DNA of 64,000 bases from Curvibacter sp. PD_MW3 (GCA_002633085.1 NSIV01000007.1:1-64000), one strand, 5' to 3'. Positions 33,450 to 43,573 are shown, counted from the first letter of the stretch. Made by a program: numbers and translations. The notes: generated by a model from the sequence alone, not told the origin.

Positions 33450-34247
33450 TTGACGCACCTGAGAAATCTGGGTGTGCTGCCCACCAACATTTTCACCAGT
33501 GACGGCATGCAAATCGGGTCGGCGATTGAAATGCTGCTGCTGTCGCTCGCGCTGGCTGACCGGTTCAACACCATGCGCCGCGAGAAATATGAAGCAGAAA
33601 AACAGTCATTGCGGATCATGACCGACCTGGTCAGCACCCTGAAAACCTCGAAAAAGGAGCTTGAAATCCGGGTCGCCGACCGTACAGCCGAGTTGCTCGT
33701 GCTCAACAAGAAACTCGAGGCCATCAGCGCCACAGATGCCTTGACCGGCATTGCCAACCGGCGCCAGTTCGATACGGTTTTTGCGGAGGAATGGAAGCGC
33801 GCGCAGCGACTGGGGCAACCCCTTTCCCTGGGTTTGCTGGATGTGGACTGGTTCAAGAAATACAACGACCATTACGGGCACCAAGCCGGTGACGAGTGTC
33901 TTCGCCAAGTTGCCAAGGTGTTGGACGACACGATAGGACGCGCAGGAGATCTGGTGGCGAGGTACGGTGGCGAGGAATTCGTTTTCATTGCCTTGTCGGC
34001 GAATTCCGAAGGCGCGATGAAGATCGCACGCAGGATATGCGAAGCAGTACAGGCGCAGTCTCTCCCCCACACCCTTTCAGATTTCGGCTGTGTCACCGTG
34101 AGCGTCTGTGTCGCCAGCTGCGTCCCTTCAGAAACCAATCGTCCAGAAGAGCTTCTGGCTGCCGCCGATAAAGCGTTGTACAGGGCCAAACATCGTGGGC
34201 GAAACCAGGCGGCCACAGAGCGCCAGGAATTCCTGCAGCACGCATGA
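33450..34247 (+). CDS. Diguanylate cyclase, 5'-truncated at the transposon end
   Basis: The first 40 residues (LGVLPTNIFTSDGMQIGSAI, then EMLLLSLALADRFN) are the last membrane part of a 7TMR-DISM sensor, followed by a coiled coil and a GGDEF domain with an intact active site RYGGEEF and an inhibitory RxxD site (RAGD, five residues before). So c-di-GMP synthesis would be possible, but signal peptide, sensor and six membrane helices are missing. The frame is open back into the transposon end without a good ATG; TTG 33450 is only nominal. It is probably a broken gene. The missing half is not at the left end of the element. Confidence 0.75.
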   Translation: MTHLRNLGVLPTNIFTSDGMQIGSAIEMLLLSLALADRFNTMRREKYEAEKQSLRIMTDLVSTLKTSKKELEIRVADRTAELLVLNKKLEAISATDALTGIANRRQFDTVFAEEWKRAQRLGQPLSLGLLDVDWFKKYNDHYGHQAGDECLRQVAKVLDDTIGRAGDLVARYGGEEFVFIALSANSEGAMKIARRICEAVQAQSLPHTLSDFGCVTVSVCVASCVPSETNRPEELLAAADKALYRAKHRGRNQAATERQEFLQHA

Positions 34248-34266
34248 TCCCAACATTACCGCCGGT

Positions 34267-34926
34267 TCACCATTGGCCGCGCGGCTGGCGGGCTCGGACA
34301 AAAGCCGCAATGATGTCGACAGATTCCTTGCGGCTGGCGCGCTGGGCAAAGTCGATGGCCGTCAGGCCGAGTTCATTCTTGAGCAAGGGATCGGCCCCGG
34401 CCTCCAGCAACAGTTTCACCGCGGAGGGTGTGCCGTACATGGCGGCCATCATCAAGGGCGTGCTGCCATTGGGCGACGCGGCGTCGATGTAGGCATGGTT
34501 GTCCAGCAGCAACTGCATGATTTGCAGGTGGCCGCCCGTTGCGGCGTAATGCAGCGGCGTCCAGCCCGGTTTGTTGACATCAGCCCCTTTGTCGAGCAGC
34601 AGGCTGACCATGTCGGTCATCCCCTTGAGCGAGGCAATCATCAAGGCACTTTCTTCCTGACGGTTGCGCGCCTCGACGTCGAGCTTGGCTTGCGCCAGCA
34701 AGACCGGAATCACCTTCGTGGAGCCCACCCGCAGGGCGATCAGCAAGGCGCGATCGCCTGCCGGGTTGGGGGTGTTCGGATCAAAACCACGCTCCAGCAA
34801 GGCGCTCACAACAGGAACGTCATCTTTCAGGATGGCTGCAAAATAATCTTCATACGAGCCAGCCGTGGCACAAGAAAATCCATATAAAACATATAGATAA
34901 AAAATAAATTTAATGTAATGCTTCAT
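34267..34926 (-). CDS. Exported ankyrin-repeat protein
   Basis: 219 residues. A signal peptide (MKHYIKFIFYLYVLYGFSCA, cut near residue 22) is followed by about five ankyrin repeats, clearest at ESALMIASLKGMTDMVSLLL, GWTPLHYAATGGHLQIMQLL and GSTPLMMAAMYGTPSAVKLL. Small periplasmic ankyrin proteins of this type are common in Burkholderiales; a binding partner cannot be named. Start ATG 34926 was chosen because it begins the signal peptide. The 5' codons are AT-rich compared with the rest. Confidence 0.88.
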   Translation of the reverse strand: MKHYIKFIFYLYVLYGFSCATAGSYEDYFAAILKDDVPVVSALLERGFDPNTPNPAGDRALLIALRVGSTKVIPVLLAQAKLDVEARNRQEESALMIASLKGMTDMVSLLLDKGADVNKPGWTPLHYAATGGHLQIMQLLLDNHAYIDAASPNGSTPLMMAAMYGTPSAVKLLLEAGADPLLKNELGLTAIDFAQRASRKESVDIIAAFVRARQPRGQW

Positions 34927-34930
34927 ATTC

Positions 34931-35716
34931 TCAGGGGCGGAACAAAGTGTCGAAATTGCGGCTGGTCGCCTCAGCGACAGCCTCGACAGAGCATTGTTTG
35001 AGCGCGGCGATCTGCTGCGCCACGTACGGCACATAGGACGGGTTGTTGGTCTTGCCACGGTACGGCACAGGCGCCAGATAGGGGCTGTCGGTTTCGATCA
35101 ACATGCGCTCCAGCGGCACGAAAGTCACCACATCACGCAGGTCCTGGGCGCTCTTGAACGTCAGGATGCCGGAAAACGAGATGTAAAAACCCAGATCGAG
35201 TGCCGCCCGCGCCACCTGCGCAGTTTCGGTAAAACAATGGAACACGCCGCCGGCACTGCCTGCTGAACCGTCTTCGCCCTCCTCCTTCAGGATGGCCAGG
35301 GTGTCGGCCGACGCGCTGCGGGTATGGATCACCAAGGGTTTGGCCAGTTGCCGTGCGGCGCGGATATGGGTGCGAAAGCGCTCGCGTTGCCAAGCCATGT
35401 CGGCCACGGTCCGATCGCCCAGGCGGTAGTAATCCAGCCCGGTTTCCCCGATCCCGATGACACGCGGCAAGGCGCCGCGACTGAGCAGGTCGTCCAGCGA
35501 CGGCTCGGTGACCCCTTCATTGTCGGGATGGACACCCACGGTCGACCAGAAGTTGTCGTATTGCAGGGCCAGCGCATGGACGTCTGCAAACTCCTCCAGG
35601 GTGGTGCAGATGCACAGGGCGCGCGTCACTTGCGCGTCCGTCATCGCCTGCCGGATCTGCGGCAGCTCAGCCTGCAGTTCGGGAAAGGTCAGGTGGCAAT
35701 GGGAGTCGGTAAACAT
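34931..35716 (-). CDS. tatD: TatD-family metal-dependent hydrolase
   Basis: 261 residues. Metal ligands visible at FTDSHCHL (N-terminus), GIGETGLDYY, LVIHTRSA, VFHCF and ETDSPYLAP. TatD-family enzymes are Mg-dependent nucleases or deoxyribonucleases with roles in DNA repair and turnover. It follows holB in the conserved tmk-holB-tatD order of many bacteria, which supports the assignment (YcfH-like). It ends 4 bases before the ankyrin gene. Confidence 0.93.
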   Translation of the reverse strand: MFTDSHCHLTFPELQAELPQIRQAMTDAQVTRALCICTTLEEFADVHALALQYDNFWSTVGVHPDNEGVTEPSLDDLLSRGALPRVIGIGETGLDYYRLGDRTVADMAWQRERFRTHIRAARQLAKPLVIHTRSASADTLAILKEEGEDGSAGSAGGVFHCFTETAQVARAALDLGFYISFSGILTFKSAQDLRDVVTFVPLERMLIETDSPYLAPVPYRGKTNNPSYVPYVAQQIAALKQCSVEAVAEATSRNFDTLFRP

Positions 35717-35800
35717 GGAAAAACAATCAAACAGGGGCTGAGCTGAATGCGATCAGCCATCCATCCAGCCCGAAGGCCTCTTTCGCACAGGCGGCGGGAT

Positions 35801-36796
35801 TCAGAGTTTGGAGTTTAGGGCGCTTTGCGCCCGGCTCACAAGATCTTCCAGCATCAGACCGCTGTTGAAGGGGTGTTCGGCCGTGCGGCTGGCAAGCGCC
35901 AGTTCACGCGCCCAAGCGCTCAACGCAGCCAGAGAGCCGGCTGCCGGCAGTTCGGACGCATCAAAAAATCGTGGGACAGCGCCAACCTGGCGCGCCAACA
36001 GGTCATGGCATAACTTGTGCAGCGCATCGATGGCCTGGGCTGGCGTCCAGTCCTTGAAAACACCCACCTCGCCACGTGCCACAGCGCGCGGCAACGCACT
36101 CCAGCTCTTGGGTTCACGTGTCGAGTCAGCAAAACGCAGGGCGTCCTCGGGGCGGCCACCGGCCGCACGCAGCAGGATCGGCGCATCCTGGTCTGTAATG
36201 CCTTGCGTCTGGAGCCACGTCAACGAGGCCTGTTCATCCGGCCAATGCATGGTGTGCCCCAGGCAGCGGCTGCGGATGGTCGGCAGCAGCATGTGAGCCG
36301 CCTCGCTGGCCAGCACAAAACGCACATCACCGGGCGGCTCCTCCAGGGTCTTGAGCAGGGCATTGGCCGTCACGTTGTTCATGCGTTCGGCCGGGAACAC
36401 CAGCACCGCCTTGCCGCGCCCGCGTGCGCTGGTGCGCTGGGCGAACTCGATCGCGTCGCGCATGGCCTCGATGCGGATTTCCTTGCTCGGCTTGCGCTTT
36501 TTCTCATCCACCTCGGCCTGTGCCTTTTCATCCAGCGGCCAGCCCAGCTCCAGCATGGTGACCTCGGGCATGAGCACGCAGAGGTCGGCATGGGTGTGCA
36601 CGTCGATGGCGTGGCAGCTCGGACACTGGCCGCAGGCGCCCTCCTCACCCGGGTTTTCGCACAACCAGGCCCGGACCAAGGCCAGCGCCAGGCTGTACTG
36701 CCCCAGGCCCGAGGGGCCTTGCAGCAGCCAGGCGTGGCCGCGTTGCGCCAGCAGCTGGCGGCTCTGTTCGGCAATCCAGGGCGCCAGCGCGCTCAT
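35801..36796 (-). CDS. holB: DNA polymerase III delta' subunit
   Basis: 331 residues. Clamp-loader subunit of the AAA+ family. Motifs: [20 protein letters not shown] (P-loop without the lysine, as usual for delta', which does not hydrolyse ATP), zinc-binding cysteines in CGQCPSC, and [16 protein letters not shown] lysine-rich insert ([10 protein letters not shown]) follows the zinc module. Start ATG 36796 overlaps the tmk stop (ATGA). Confidence 0.94.
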   Translation of the reverse strand: MSALAPWIAEQSRQLLAQRGHAWLLQGPSGLGQYSLALALVRAWLCENPGEEGACGQCPSCHAIDVHTHADLCVLMPEVTMLELGWPLDEKAQAEVDEKKRKPSKEIRIEAMRDAIEFAQRTSARGRGKAVLVFPAERMNNVTANALLKTLEEPPGDVRFVLASEAAHMLLPTIRSRCLGHTMHWPDEQASLTWLQTQGITDQDAPILLRAAGGRPEDALRFADSTREPKSWSALPRAVARGEVGVFKDWTPAQAIDALHKLCHDLLARQVGAVPRFFDASELPAAGSLAALSAWARELALASRTAEHPFNSGLMLEDLVSRAQSALNSKL

Positions 36797-37446
36797 GACA
36801 AACAGCCTTGGGCACGAGCGGCGGCCAGCACGTCTTGCCAGACGGCATCGATGTTCTGGTCGGCCTTGATGCGGGCAAAACGCTGCGGTGCGGCCGCCAG
36901 GCGCTGGGCATAACCTGCTGCCACGCGGCGGAAAAACTCGACCGGTTGCGCCTCGAACTTGTCCGGCACGCGGGCCGTGGCCAGGCGCTGGGCGGCAATG
37001 GCCGGATCGAGATCGAACCACAATGTGAGATCGGGTTCGCGCAACAGCGGCGCACCGGCTGGTGCCACGGTCTGGACCCAGCGCTCCAGTTGGGCCAGCA
37101 CGGCCAGATCGAACCCACGGCCACCGCCCTGGTAGGCAAAGGTGGCATCGGTAAAACGGTCGCACAGCACCACCTCGCCGCGAGCCAGCGCCGGCTCGAT
37201 GAGTTGCTGCAGATGGTCACGACGGGCGGCAAACACCAGCAGGGCTTCGGTCATGGCGTCCATCGCATCGTTGAGCACGATGGACCGCAGCTTCTCGGCC
37301 AGCGGTGTGCCGCCGGGCTCGCGCGTCAGCGTGACGCTGCGTCCCTGCTCACGAAAGGCCTGCGCCAAACCCTCGATGTGGGTCGATTTGCCAGCGCCGT
37401 CGATACCCTCGAAGCTGATAAAGACGCCGCGCTGGTCGCTGTTCAT
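36793..37446 (-). CDS. tmk: Thymidylate kinase
   Basis: 217 residues. Phosphorylates dTMP to dTDP. P-loop [20 protein letters not shown], the DR(F/Y) motif in [20 protein letters not shown] and the LID region. Two starts are possible: ATG 37458 (MNTGMNS, ribosome site too close) and ATG 37446 (MNSDQRG); I use the latter. It lies directly behind mltG, the usual mltG-tmk-holB order. Confidence 0.94.
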   Translation of the reverse strand: MNSDQRGVFISFEGIDGAGKSTHIEGLAQAFREQGRSVTLTREPGGTPLAEKLRSIVLNDAMDAMTEALLVFAARRDHLQQLIEPALARGEVVLCDRFTDATFAYQGGGRGFDLAVLAQLERWVQTVAPAGAPLLREPDLTLWFDLDPAIAAQRLATARVPDKFEAQPVEFFRRVAAGYAQRLAAAPQRFARIKADQNIDAVWQDVLAAARAQGCLS

Positions 37447-37462
37447 ACCGGTGTTCATGCCT

Positions 37463-38446
37463 CTATTGTCCACGCTGGTACTTGTTGACTGCGCGATTGT
37501 GCTCATCCAGCGAGGCACTGAAGTGGCTGGTGCCGTCGCCACGCGCCACAAAGTAGAGCGCCTTGCTCGGCGCCGGCTGCACTGCGGCCAGCAGCGAGGC
37601 TTTGCCGGGCATGGCAATCGGCGTGGGCGGCAGGCCGGCGCGGGTGTAGGTGTTCCAGGGGGTGTCGGCCAGCAAGTCGCGCCGGCGCAGGTTGCCGTCA
37701 AACTGCGTGCCCAGGCCGTAGATCACCGTGGGATCGGTCTGCAGCATCATGCCGATACGCAAGCGGTTGTTGAACACCGAAGAGATCATGGCGCGGTCGC
37801 TCGGGCGTCCGGTCTCCTTTTCCACGATGCTGGCCAGGGTCAGGGCCTCGTCCGGGGTGCGCAAGGGCAGGTTCGGCGCACGCTGGCGCCAGGCCGCATC
37901 GAGCTGCCGGTCCATGGCACGCAAGGCACGCCGCAGCACGGCCAGGTCGCTGCTGCCTTTGGCATAGGTGTAGGTGTCCGGGAAAAAGCGGCCCTCCGGG
38001 TGCAGACCCGGCCGCTCCAGTTTTTGCATGATCAAATCGTCACTCAGGCCTCGTGTTTCCTGCCGGAGCTGCTCTGCTTTTGAGAGCGCTTCACGCACTT
38101 GGCGAAAGTTCCAGCCTTCCACCAGCGTGATGGCACGCAAGGCTTCTTCGCCGCGCACCAGTTTGCGCAGCAGGCTGCGCGGCGTGGTGCCGGCGTTGAT
38201 TTCATAGCTGCCGGCGCGAATCTCGCGCGCATGGCCGGAGAGCCGGAACCACCAGTACAGCAGCGTCGGGTCAACCTGCACGCCGGCATCCACGGCCGTT
38301 TGCGCCACGCCGCGCGCCGAAGTGCCTGGCTCAATGGCCAGATCCACGGGCTCGACGGCCAAGGCCAGCGGTTGGTTCAACCACCAGGCAGCGCCGCCGG
38401 CCACGCCAGCGACCGCGATAAGCAGACCCACAAACCAGATACGCAC
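37463..38446 (-). CDS. mltG: Endolytic murein transglycosylase
   Basis: 327 residues. One N-terminal membrane helix ([20 protein letters not shown]), then a periplasmic YceG domain. The catalytic glutamate is in [20 protein letters not shown], with [10 protein letters not shown] and [20 protein letters not shown] downstream. It cuts nascent glycan strands and sets their length. It starts with GTG 38446, preceded by GGAGGAAG. Divergent from ygfZ. Confidence 0.94.
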   Translation of the reverse strand: MRIWFVGLLIAVAGVAGGAAWWLNQPLALAVEPVDLAIEPGTSARGVAQTAVDAGVQVDPTLLYWWFRLSGHAREIRAGSYEINAGTTPRSLLRKLVRGEEALRAITLVEGWNFRQVREALSKAEQLRQETRGLSDDLIMQKLERPGLHPEGRFFPDTYTYAKGSSDLAVLRRALRAMDRQLDAAWRQRAPNLPLRTPDEALTLASIVEKETGRPSDRAMISSVFNNRLRIGMMLQTDPTVIYGLGTQFDGNLRRRDLLADTPWNTYTRAGLPPTPIAMPGKASLLAAVQPAPSKALYFVARGDGTSHFSASLDEHNRAVNKYQRGQ

Positions 38447-38492
38447 AGCCCTACTTCCTCCATGAGATTGATGGACGATGATAATTCAGCCC

Positions 38493-39422
38493 ATGAGCGA
38501 TTCATTTCACGGTTCACTGCAAGGCGTAGCCCCCCTGACCCACCTCGGCATCATTCGCGCCGAAGGCGAAGACGCCGCCAAATTCCTGCACGGTCAACTG
38601 ACACAGGATTTCTCCCTGCTTGGCCTGTCCGAGGCCCGGCTGGCCGCCTTCTGCTCGGCCAAGGGCCGCATGCAGGCGAGCTTCATCGGCTTCAAGCGCA
38701 GCCACAGCGAGATCCTGCTGGTCTGCAGTCGCGATCTGCTGGCGCCCACGCTGAAACGCCTGTCGATGTTCGTCTTGCGTGCCAAGGTCAAGCTCAGCGA
38801 TGCCTGTGCCGATTTCTCTCTCTATGGCTTAGCTGGAGATGCTATTAAAAATGTAGCGACCATCGCTCCATCGGCGTGGTCCAAGACCGATTCTGGCACC
38901 ACAACGCTGGTTCGCCTGTACCCGGCCGATGGCGTGCCGCGCGCGCTGTGGGTTGCCCCGGCGACGGAGGCGCCCCCTGCCGGCAACGCCCTGAGCCCGG
39001 ACGTCTGGCTCTGGAGCGAGATCCGCAGCGGCATCGCGACGGTGACGACACCCATCATCGATGCCTTCGTGCCGCAGATGCTCAACTACGAATCGGTCGG
39101 CGGCGTCAACTTCAAGAAGGGCTGCTACCCAGGCCAGGAGATCGTGGCGCGCAGCCAGTTCCGCGGCACGCTCAAGCGCCGCGCCTACCTGGCACACTGC
39201 AATGCCCCGCTGCAGGCCGGTGATGAGGTGTTTGACTCTGCAGATGCCAGCCAGCCCTGCGGCACCGTGGCGCAGGCCGCGGCGGCACCCGGTGGTGGCT
39301 TTGACGCCCTCATTTCATTGCAAATCAGCGCGGCGACCGGCTCGGGGCTGCGATTGGGGCAAGCCGAGGGTCCCGCCCTCGAACTGTTGCCACTGCCCTA
39401 CCCGCTGCTGGAAGACATCTGA
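38493..39422 (+). CDS. ygfZ: tRNA-modifying / Fe-S assembly folate-binding protein YgfZ
   Basis: 309 residues of the GcvT-like fold. The diagnostic motif KGCYPGQEIVARSQFRG is at about residue 210. The N-terminal part has ITRAEGEDAAKFLHGQLTQD-like sequence (here IIRAEGEDAAKFLHGQLTQD) and AFCSAKGRMQASF. YgfZ helps certain Fe-S enzymes, such as MiaB, with tetrahydrofolate. The segment GDAIKNVATIAPS (around 38841) may be a partial short repeat insertion. Start ATG 38493 preferred. Confidence 0.93.
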   Translation: MSDSFHGSLQGVAPLTHLGIIRAEGEDAAKFLHGQLTQDFSLLGLSEARLAAFCSAKGRMQASFIGFKRSHSEILLVCSRDLLAPTLKRLSMFVLRAKVKLSDACADFSLYGLAGDAIKNVATIAPSAWSKTDSGTTTLVRLYPADGVPRALWVAPATEAPPAGNALSPDVWLWSEIRSGIATVTTPIIDAFVPQMLNYESVGGVNFKKGCYPGQEIVARSQFRGTLKRRAYLAHCNAPLQAGDEVFDSADASQPCGTVAQAAAAPGGGFDALISLQISAATGSGLRLGQAEGPALELLPLPYPLLEDI

Positions 39423-39435
39423 GCCGCCGCCGGGC

Positions 39436-41664
39436 TTACAGCCGGGCACGGTAGGCCGGCGGGACTTTTTGGCGCACTGCCTCTTTCTGGGCCTCATCCA
39501 CCGCCGCCACGGCCGTGCGGTAGGCCTGCAGGGCACGAGCGTCGTCCGCCACCTCAGGCAAGGCGTAAATATCACCCATCTTGAGCCAGCCATCCCAGGC
39601 CAGCATCGGCCAGCGTTCGTTACGCAACTGAAGTGCCTGTAGCGCCAGCGGCCTGTCTTGGGTCTGTATCCCCAGCTGGTAAGCGATGTTCAACATGTCA
39701 AAGTCATAGCTGCCCTCTTGCAGGTATTGCAGAATCAGCTGGATGGCCTGACCTTGCTGCCCCGTGCTGTTCAGCATGGCCACCTCCAGTGAATGCACCA
39801 AAGGCGTATTGGGCCGCAGTGCCTGGACCCGTTCCAGGTAGGCCGCCGCCTTGTCAGGCTGACCGGTCTGCAGGTAGCCGCGTGCAATGTTGGCCAACAT
39901 GCCAGGCACATAAGGCCGTGAAGCCACAACCGACTCCCAGATCCAGATGGCATTGGTCCAGTCACCCCAGAAGGTGAGCTGGTCACCCACCAGCGGCGTG
40001 ATCTTGCGGTAATGGGGGTTGATGGTGATGCCTTCACGCGTCAGCTGCAGTATCTGCGCCTTGACCGGATCCCAACGCGGGTGATTGGCCTCCCCTGACT
40101 GCGACACCGTTGCCGCCAGTTTGGCCGCCATCACCAGCCGGCGTTCGCTGGCTGCCGCCTGCTGGGCGATATAGGCCGCAAGCACCAGGCAGGCCAGGAC
40201 AAACATCATCAACATGCGAGCCCGCCGCGGGCTCCAGGGCAAGGCTAGCGCAAAAAATCTCCCATGAATACCCAACCGCACATCGGACGCGATCAGTATC
40301 GCCAACGCCAAAGCGAACAAGGCACCCGTGCTGGCCATGCGCCAGGGGAAACCGGCACAACTCACCACCAGCAGCGCCAGCAAACAAGCCAAGGTCAGCG
40401 CCCTCAGGGGCGCTTCTTCCTGTTCTGCGTCACTTCGATCGTTCCAGGTTCGCCAGGCTGTCAAGCAGAGATAGGCAACCAAGCTCAACAGAAAAAACCA
40501 GCCCGCCAGCCCGTATTCGGCCAATAGTTGAAGAATTTCGTTGTGTGCGTAAAAATCAGTCTCCAGCAGTTCGTCATTGACTTGATAGAGAGGCACCACA
40601 GCCTCCCACGCACCTGCGCCTACCCCAGTCACGGGATGGGCTTCGATCATGCGCACCGTGGATTTCCACATGAGCAGGCGCACAGAGGCTGAGCCCTTGG
40701 TGTATGTGCCTTTCTCCGCCAGAGAAGTTGCTCTGAAAAAGCTACGTTGCAGCGCGGTCACTCCGGATTGTTCACCTTCGATCTGTGGGTTGCTCGTGGG
40801 CAAGGAGCCCAACCCCGCCACAGTGGCCAGCAACACCGCCAGAGCGAGCCACGCCTGGCGGCGTCGCCAGTGGGCCAGTTCAAATTGCTGCCTATACAAC
40901 CACACGATTGCGGGCAGCACCAAAAGCAGAATCAGCAAGGCCAGCAGGGCCGAGCGGGTGCCCGTCATCATGATGGCGACGAGGTTGAAAGCCAGGAAGA
41001 AGGCCCGCAGAGCAATTTCGCTGCTGTTACGCGCCTGTACCAGCAACCACAGTGAAAACGGCAGGGTGCACACCACAAATTCGGCAAAGAAGTTGCGGTT
41101 GATAAAGGTCGAAGATGGAGGGGCTCCTCCGGGAAACAGTTGAAGGTTGAGCCAGAATTGCAGCGCAGCCCACAGTGCAGCCAGCACCGCGCCCCAATGG
41201 ATGCCGCTGACCAGCATCGGCACGCGCTCGCGTGTCAGGCTGTTCATTCCGACCCATAACAGGATGGAGAAAACAAACCAGCGCACCGCCTCCACAGCCG
41301 CCAGGTAGGTGTGCGACCAAGCCATGCTGCCCAAGGCATAAACCATCAACAGCAGTGGCAACCACAGAACACCCTGCCACTGCAGGGGCTCGCTACGGCG
41401 CAGGTTCTGCCACAGCAGCAGCCAGGCGGCAACCAGTGTGCCAAAGGCCACCACCATGGACTTCAACGTGTCCTGCAGCATGAACTCGTGCGGCACACCC
41501 ACAGCTGGTGTCAAAAGCATCATGGCGGCCAAGAGCAAGACCACGCCGTCGCCCGGCCGCAGTGACAGGGACGCCAGCAAGGTGCGCCCATGGGATGCCC
41601 GAACGCCGGCCTCAGTGCTGGCACGGGGCTCGGTCACGTCATCAATCATGGTGGTCATGCCCAT
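39436..41664 (-). CDS. O-antigen-ligase-like (Wzy/WaaL/PglL) membrane protein
   Basis: 742 residues, around twelve membrane helices, then a soluble tail. The Wzy_C-type region includes MMTGTRSALLALLILLLVLP, AHPVTGVGAGAWEAVVPLYQ and FYAHNEILQLLAEYGLAGWF, where the large periplasmic loop with conserved Arg/His lies. The C-terminal 190 residues contain TPR-like helices (ANIARGYLQTGQPDKAAAYL). This build fits O-linked glycosylation ligases (PglL) or O-antigen ligases; which glycan is moved cannot be told. Start ATG 41664; ATG 41658 and 41649 are alternatives. Confidence 0.85.
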   Translation of the reverse strand: MGMTTMIDDVTEPRASTEAGVRASHGRTLLASLSLRPGDGVVLLLAAMMLLTPAVGVPHEFMLQDTLKSMVVAFGTLVAAWLLLWQNLRRSEPLQWQGVLWLPLLLMVYALGSMAWSHTYLAAVEAVRWFVFSILLWVGMNSLTRERVPMLVSGIHWGAVLAALWAALQFWLNLQLFPGGAPPSSTFINRNFFAEFVVCTLPFSLWLLVQARNSSEIALRAFFLAFNLVAIMMTGTRSALLALLILLLVLPAIVWLYRQQFELAHWRRRQAWLALAVLLATVAGLGSLPTSNPQIEGEQSGVTALQRSFFRATSLAEKGTYTKGSASVRLLMWKSTVRMIEAHPVTGVGAGAWEAVVPLYQVNDELLETDFYAHNEILQLLAEYGLAGWFFLLSLVAYLCLTAWRTWNDRSDAEQEEAPLRALTLACLLALLVVSCAGFPWRMASTGALFALALAILIASDVRLGIHGRFFALALPWSPRRARMLMMFVLACLVLAAYIAQQAAASERRLVMAAKLAATVSQSGEANHPRWDPVKAQILQLTREGITINPHYRKITPLVGDQLTFWGDWTNAIWIWESVVASRPYVPGMLANIARGYLQTGQPDKAAAYLERVQALRPNTPLVHSLEVAMLNSTGQQGQAIQLILQYLQEGSYDFDMLNIAYQLGIQTQDRPLALQALQLRNERWPMLAWDGWLKMGDIYALPEVADDARALQAYRTAVAAVDEAQKEAVRQKVPPAYRARL

Positions 41665-42542
41665 TACCCTGCCACGGGCTTGACCATCTCGATATGAGGA
41701 ATGCCTGCCTCATCGAATGACGCACCGCGCGGCACAAAACCTTCGCCGGCGTAAAACCCTTCGGCACTGCACTGGGCATGCAGCATCACTTCGCGGTCAC
41801 CACGCTGTTCAGCCGCCTGCAGCAACGCGTGCAGGATGTCCCGCCCCAGTCCGGCGCCGCGTTGCACCCGTTTGACGGCCATGCGGCCGATCCGAGCCAC
41901 GCCCGGCGCAGGCTGAATCAAGCGGCCGGTGGCCAACGGCATGCCCAGGCGGTTGTAGGCCACGGCATGCACGGCGCTCGCGTCGGCTTCATCCCACTCC
42001 ATGTCCACCGGGATGCGCTGTTCCTGCAAAAAGACTTCGGTGCGCACCTGGCGAGCACCTTCCGCCAGCGCGTCCCAGGTGCCCACCCGGATGTCGACCA
42101 TCGCCTCGCCCGCCTCATAACCGTTCAGAACCTCCCGCAGGGCCGGTGGCACCGGCTTGGCCGTCTGTGTTGCCGGGTTGGCAAAGACATAAATCAACTC
42201 ACCCGTGACCAGCAACTGATCGCCCAGAAAGATGCCGCCCGTGAACTGGATCGACGAGTTGCCGATGCGCGCGCATTTCAGGCCGATGTCGAGCTGGTCG
42301 TCGTAGCGTGCCGACGCGTGGTATTCGACGCCGGCTTTCTTCACGTACAGGTCGCCCTCGAGTTGGCGCAAAGCCTCTTCGTACGGCAGCGCCAGCGCGC
42401 GCCAGTAGTCGGCCATCGCCGTATCGAAGTACATCAGGTAATGCGCATTGAAGACGATCTTCTGCATGTCCACCTCGGCCCAACGCACGCGCAGGCGGTG
42501 GAAAAAGCGGAAGTCGGCACGGGTCGGCAGTGTCTTGTGCAT
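41664..42542 (-). CDS. Acyl-CoA thioesterase-GNAT acetyltransferase fusion
   Basis: 292 residues, two domains. About 1-140: YbgC/FadM-like hot-dog thioesterase (LRVRWAEVDMQKIVFNAHYL with the catalytic Asp, MYFDTAMADYW). About 150-292: GNAT domain (ALAEGARQVRTEVFLQEQRI, ARIGRMAVKRVQRGAGLGRD, the acetyl-CoA loop, and AQCSAEGFYAGEGFVPRG). Joining of these domains suggests that a thioester is cleaved or passed near an N-acyl transfer, but the substrate is unknown. Start ATG 42542 (MHKTLP). The stop overlaps the next gene's ATG. Confidence 0.87.
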   Translation of the reverse strand: MHKTLPTRADFRFFHRLRVRWAEVDMQKIVFNAHYLMYFDTAMADYWRALALPYEEALRQLEGDLYVKKAGVEYHASARYDDQLDIGLKCARIGNSSIQFTGGIFLGDQLLVTGELIYVFANPATQTAKPVPPALREVLNGYEAGEAMVDIRVGTWDALAEGARQVRTEVFLQEQRIPVDMEWDEADASAVHAVAYNRLGMPLATGRLIQPAPGVARIGRMAVKRVQRGAGLGRDILHALLQAAEQRGDREVMLHAQCSAEGFYAGEGFVPRGASFDEAGIPHIEMVKPVAG

Positions 42543-42544
42543 GG

Positions 42545-43504
42545 TCAATCGGTCCCGAAGGCATGTTTCAATGCGCGTGCCGCATCGGCATGGGCTTGCA
42601 GGGCCTGCGGAATGGCGCGCCCCATCTTGATGAACTCATGCACCACGCCGCGGTAGATCTCCAGATCCACCGGCACACCGGCCAGCCGCAGCTTGTCGGC
42701 ATACATCACACCCTCGTCCACCAGCGGGTCGCATTCGGCCAGACCGATCCAGGCCGGGGCCACGCCGTCGATGTCCGGTGCGTTGAGCGGCGAGAAGCGC
42801 CAGTCATCGCGGTCGGCCACCGAGTTGATGTACTGGTTGAAGAAATAGGTGATGTGCGGCTCCTCCAGCACGAAGCCTTTCTCGAAAGTCTTGTGCGAAG
42901 GCGTGTCCTGATGGGCCGCACAGCCCGGGTAGAACAGCAGTTGCAGCGCCAGCGGCAGGCGGGCATCACGCGCCAAGATGGCGCAGACTGCGGCCAGCGT
43001 GCCGCCGGCACTGTCGCCGCCCACGGCCAAGCGGCTGGTAGCCAGGCCCAGCGCGGCCCCCTGAGCAGCCAGCCACTGCACGGCGTCCCAGGCGTCATGC
43101 ACGGCGGTCGGGAACTTGTGCTCCGGTGCCAGTCGGTAGTCCACCGAAACCACTGCGCATTGCGCCAGGTGGCTCAGATGCCGGCACAGGCTGTCGTGTG
43201 TGGCCACGCTGCCCACGGTGAAGCCGCCGCCGTGGAAATACACCAGCAACGGCAACGCATCGCGGCTGGGCGCATACAAGCGGGCCGCAATGGTGCTGCC
43301 GTCATGCACCGGAATGGCCAGTTCATCTACCCGCGCCAGCTTGTGCGGCGGAATGTCCAGCACCCCCGCACCGGCGGCGTAGGTGGCGCGCGCCTGCTGG
43401 GCACTCAGGGCGTGCATCGGCACATGGGCTGCGCGTGCCATGCGCTCCAGCATGTGGTGCATGGCGGGCGTGAGCAGCGCGCGCGGGTTGCGTTGGTGAC
43501 TCAT
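42545..43504 (-). CDS. Alpha/beta hydrolase, HSL-type esterase
   Basis: 319 residues. Hormone-sensitive-lipase family marks: oxyanion motif LVYFHGGGFTVGSVATHDSL, nucleophile SRLAVGGDSAGGTLAAVCAI, acid ECDPLVDEG and histidine GVVHEFIKMG. Acts on short-chain esters or amides; natural substrate unknown. No signal peptide. Start ATG 43504; divergent from the alcohol dehydrogenase with 69 bases between. Confidence 0.92.
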   Translation of the reverse strand: MSHQRNPRALLTPAMHHMLERMARAAHVPMHALSAQQARATYAAGAGVLDIPPHKLARVDELAIPVHDGSTIAARLYAPSRDALPLLVYFHGGGFTVGSVATHDSLCRHLSHLAQCAVVSVDYRLAPEHKFPTAVHDAWDAVQWLAAQGAALGLATSRLAVGGDSAGGTLAAVCAILARDARLPLALQLLFYPGCAAHQDTPSHKTFEKGFVLEEPHITYFFNQYINSVADRDDWRFSPLNAPDIDGVAPAWIGLAECDPLVDEGVMYADKLRLAGVPVDLEIYRGVVHEFIKMGRAIPQALQAHADAARALKHAFGTD

Positions 43505-43573
43505 GGATGGCGAATAGCTTGCTAAAGTGAGCGGATAAGGATTTTTGATCGTACACCGAGGAGACACCGAGCC

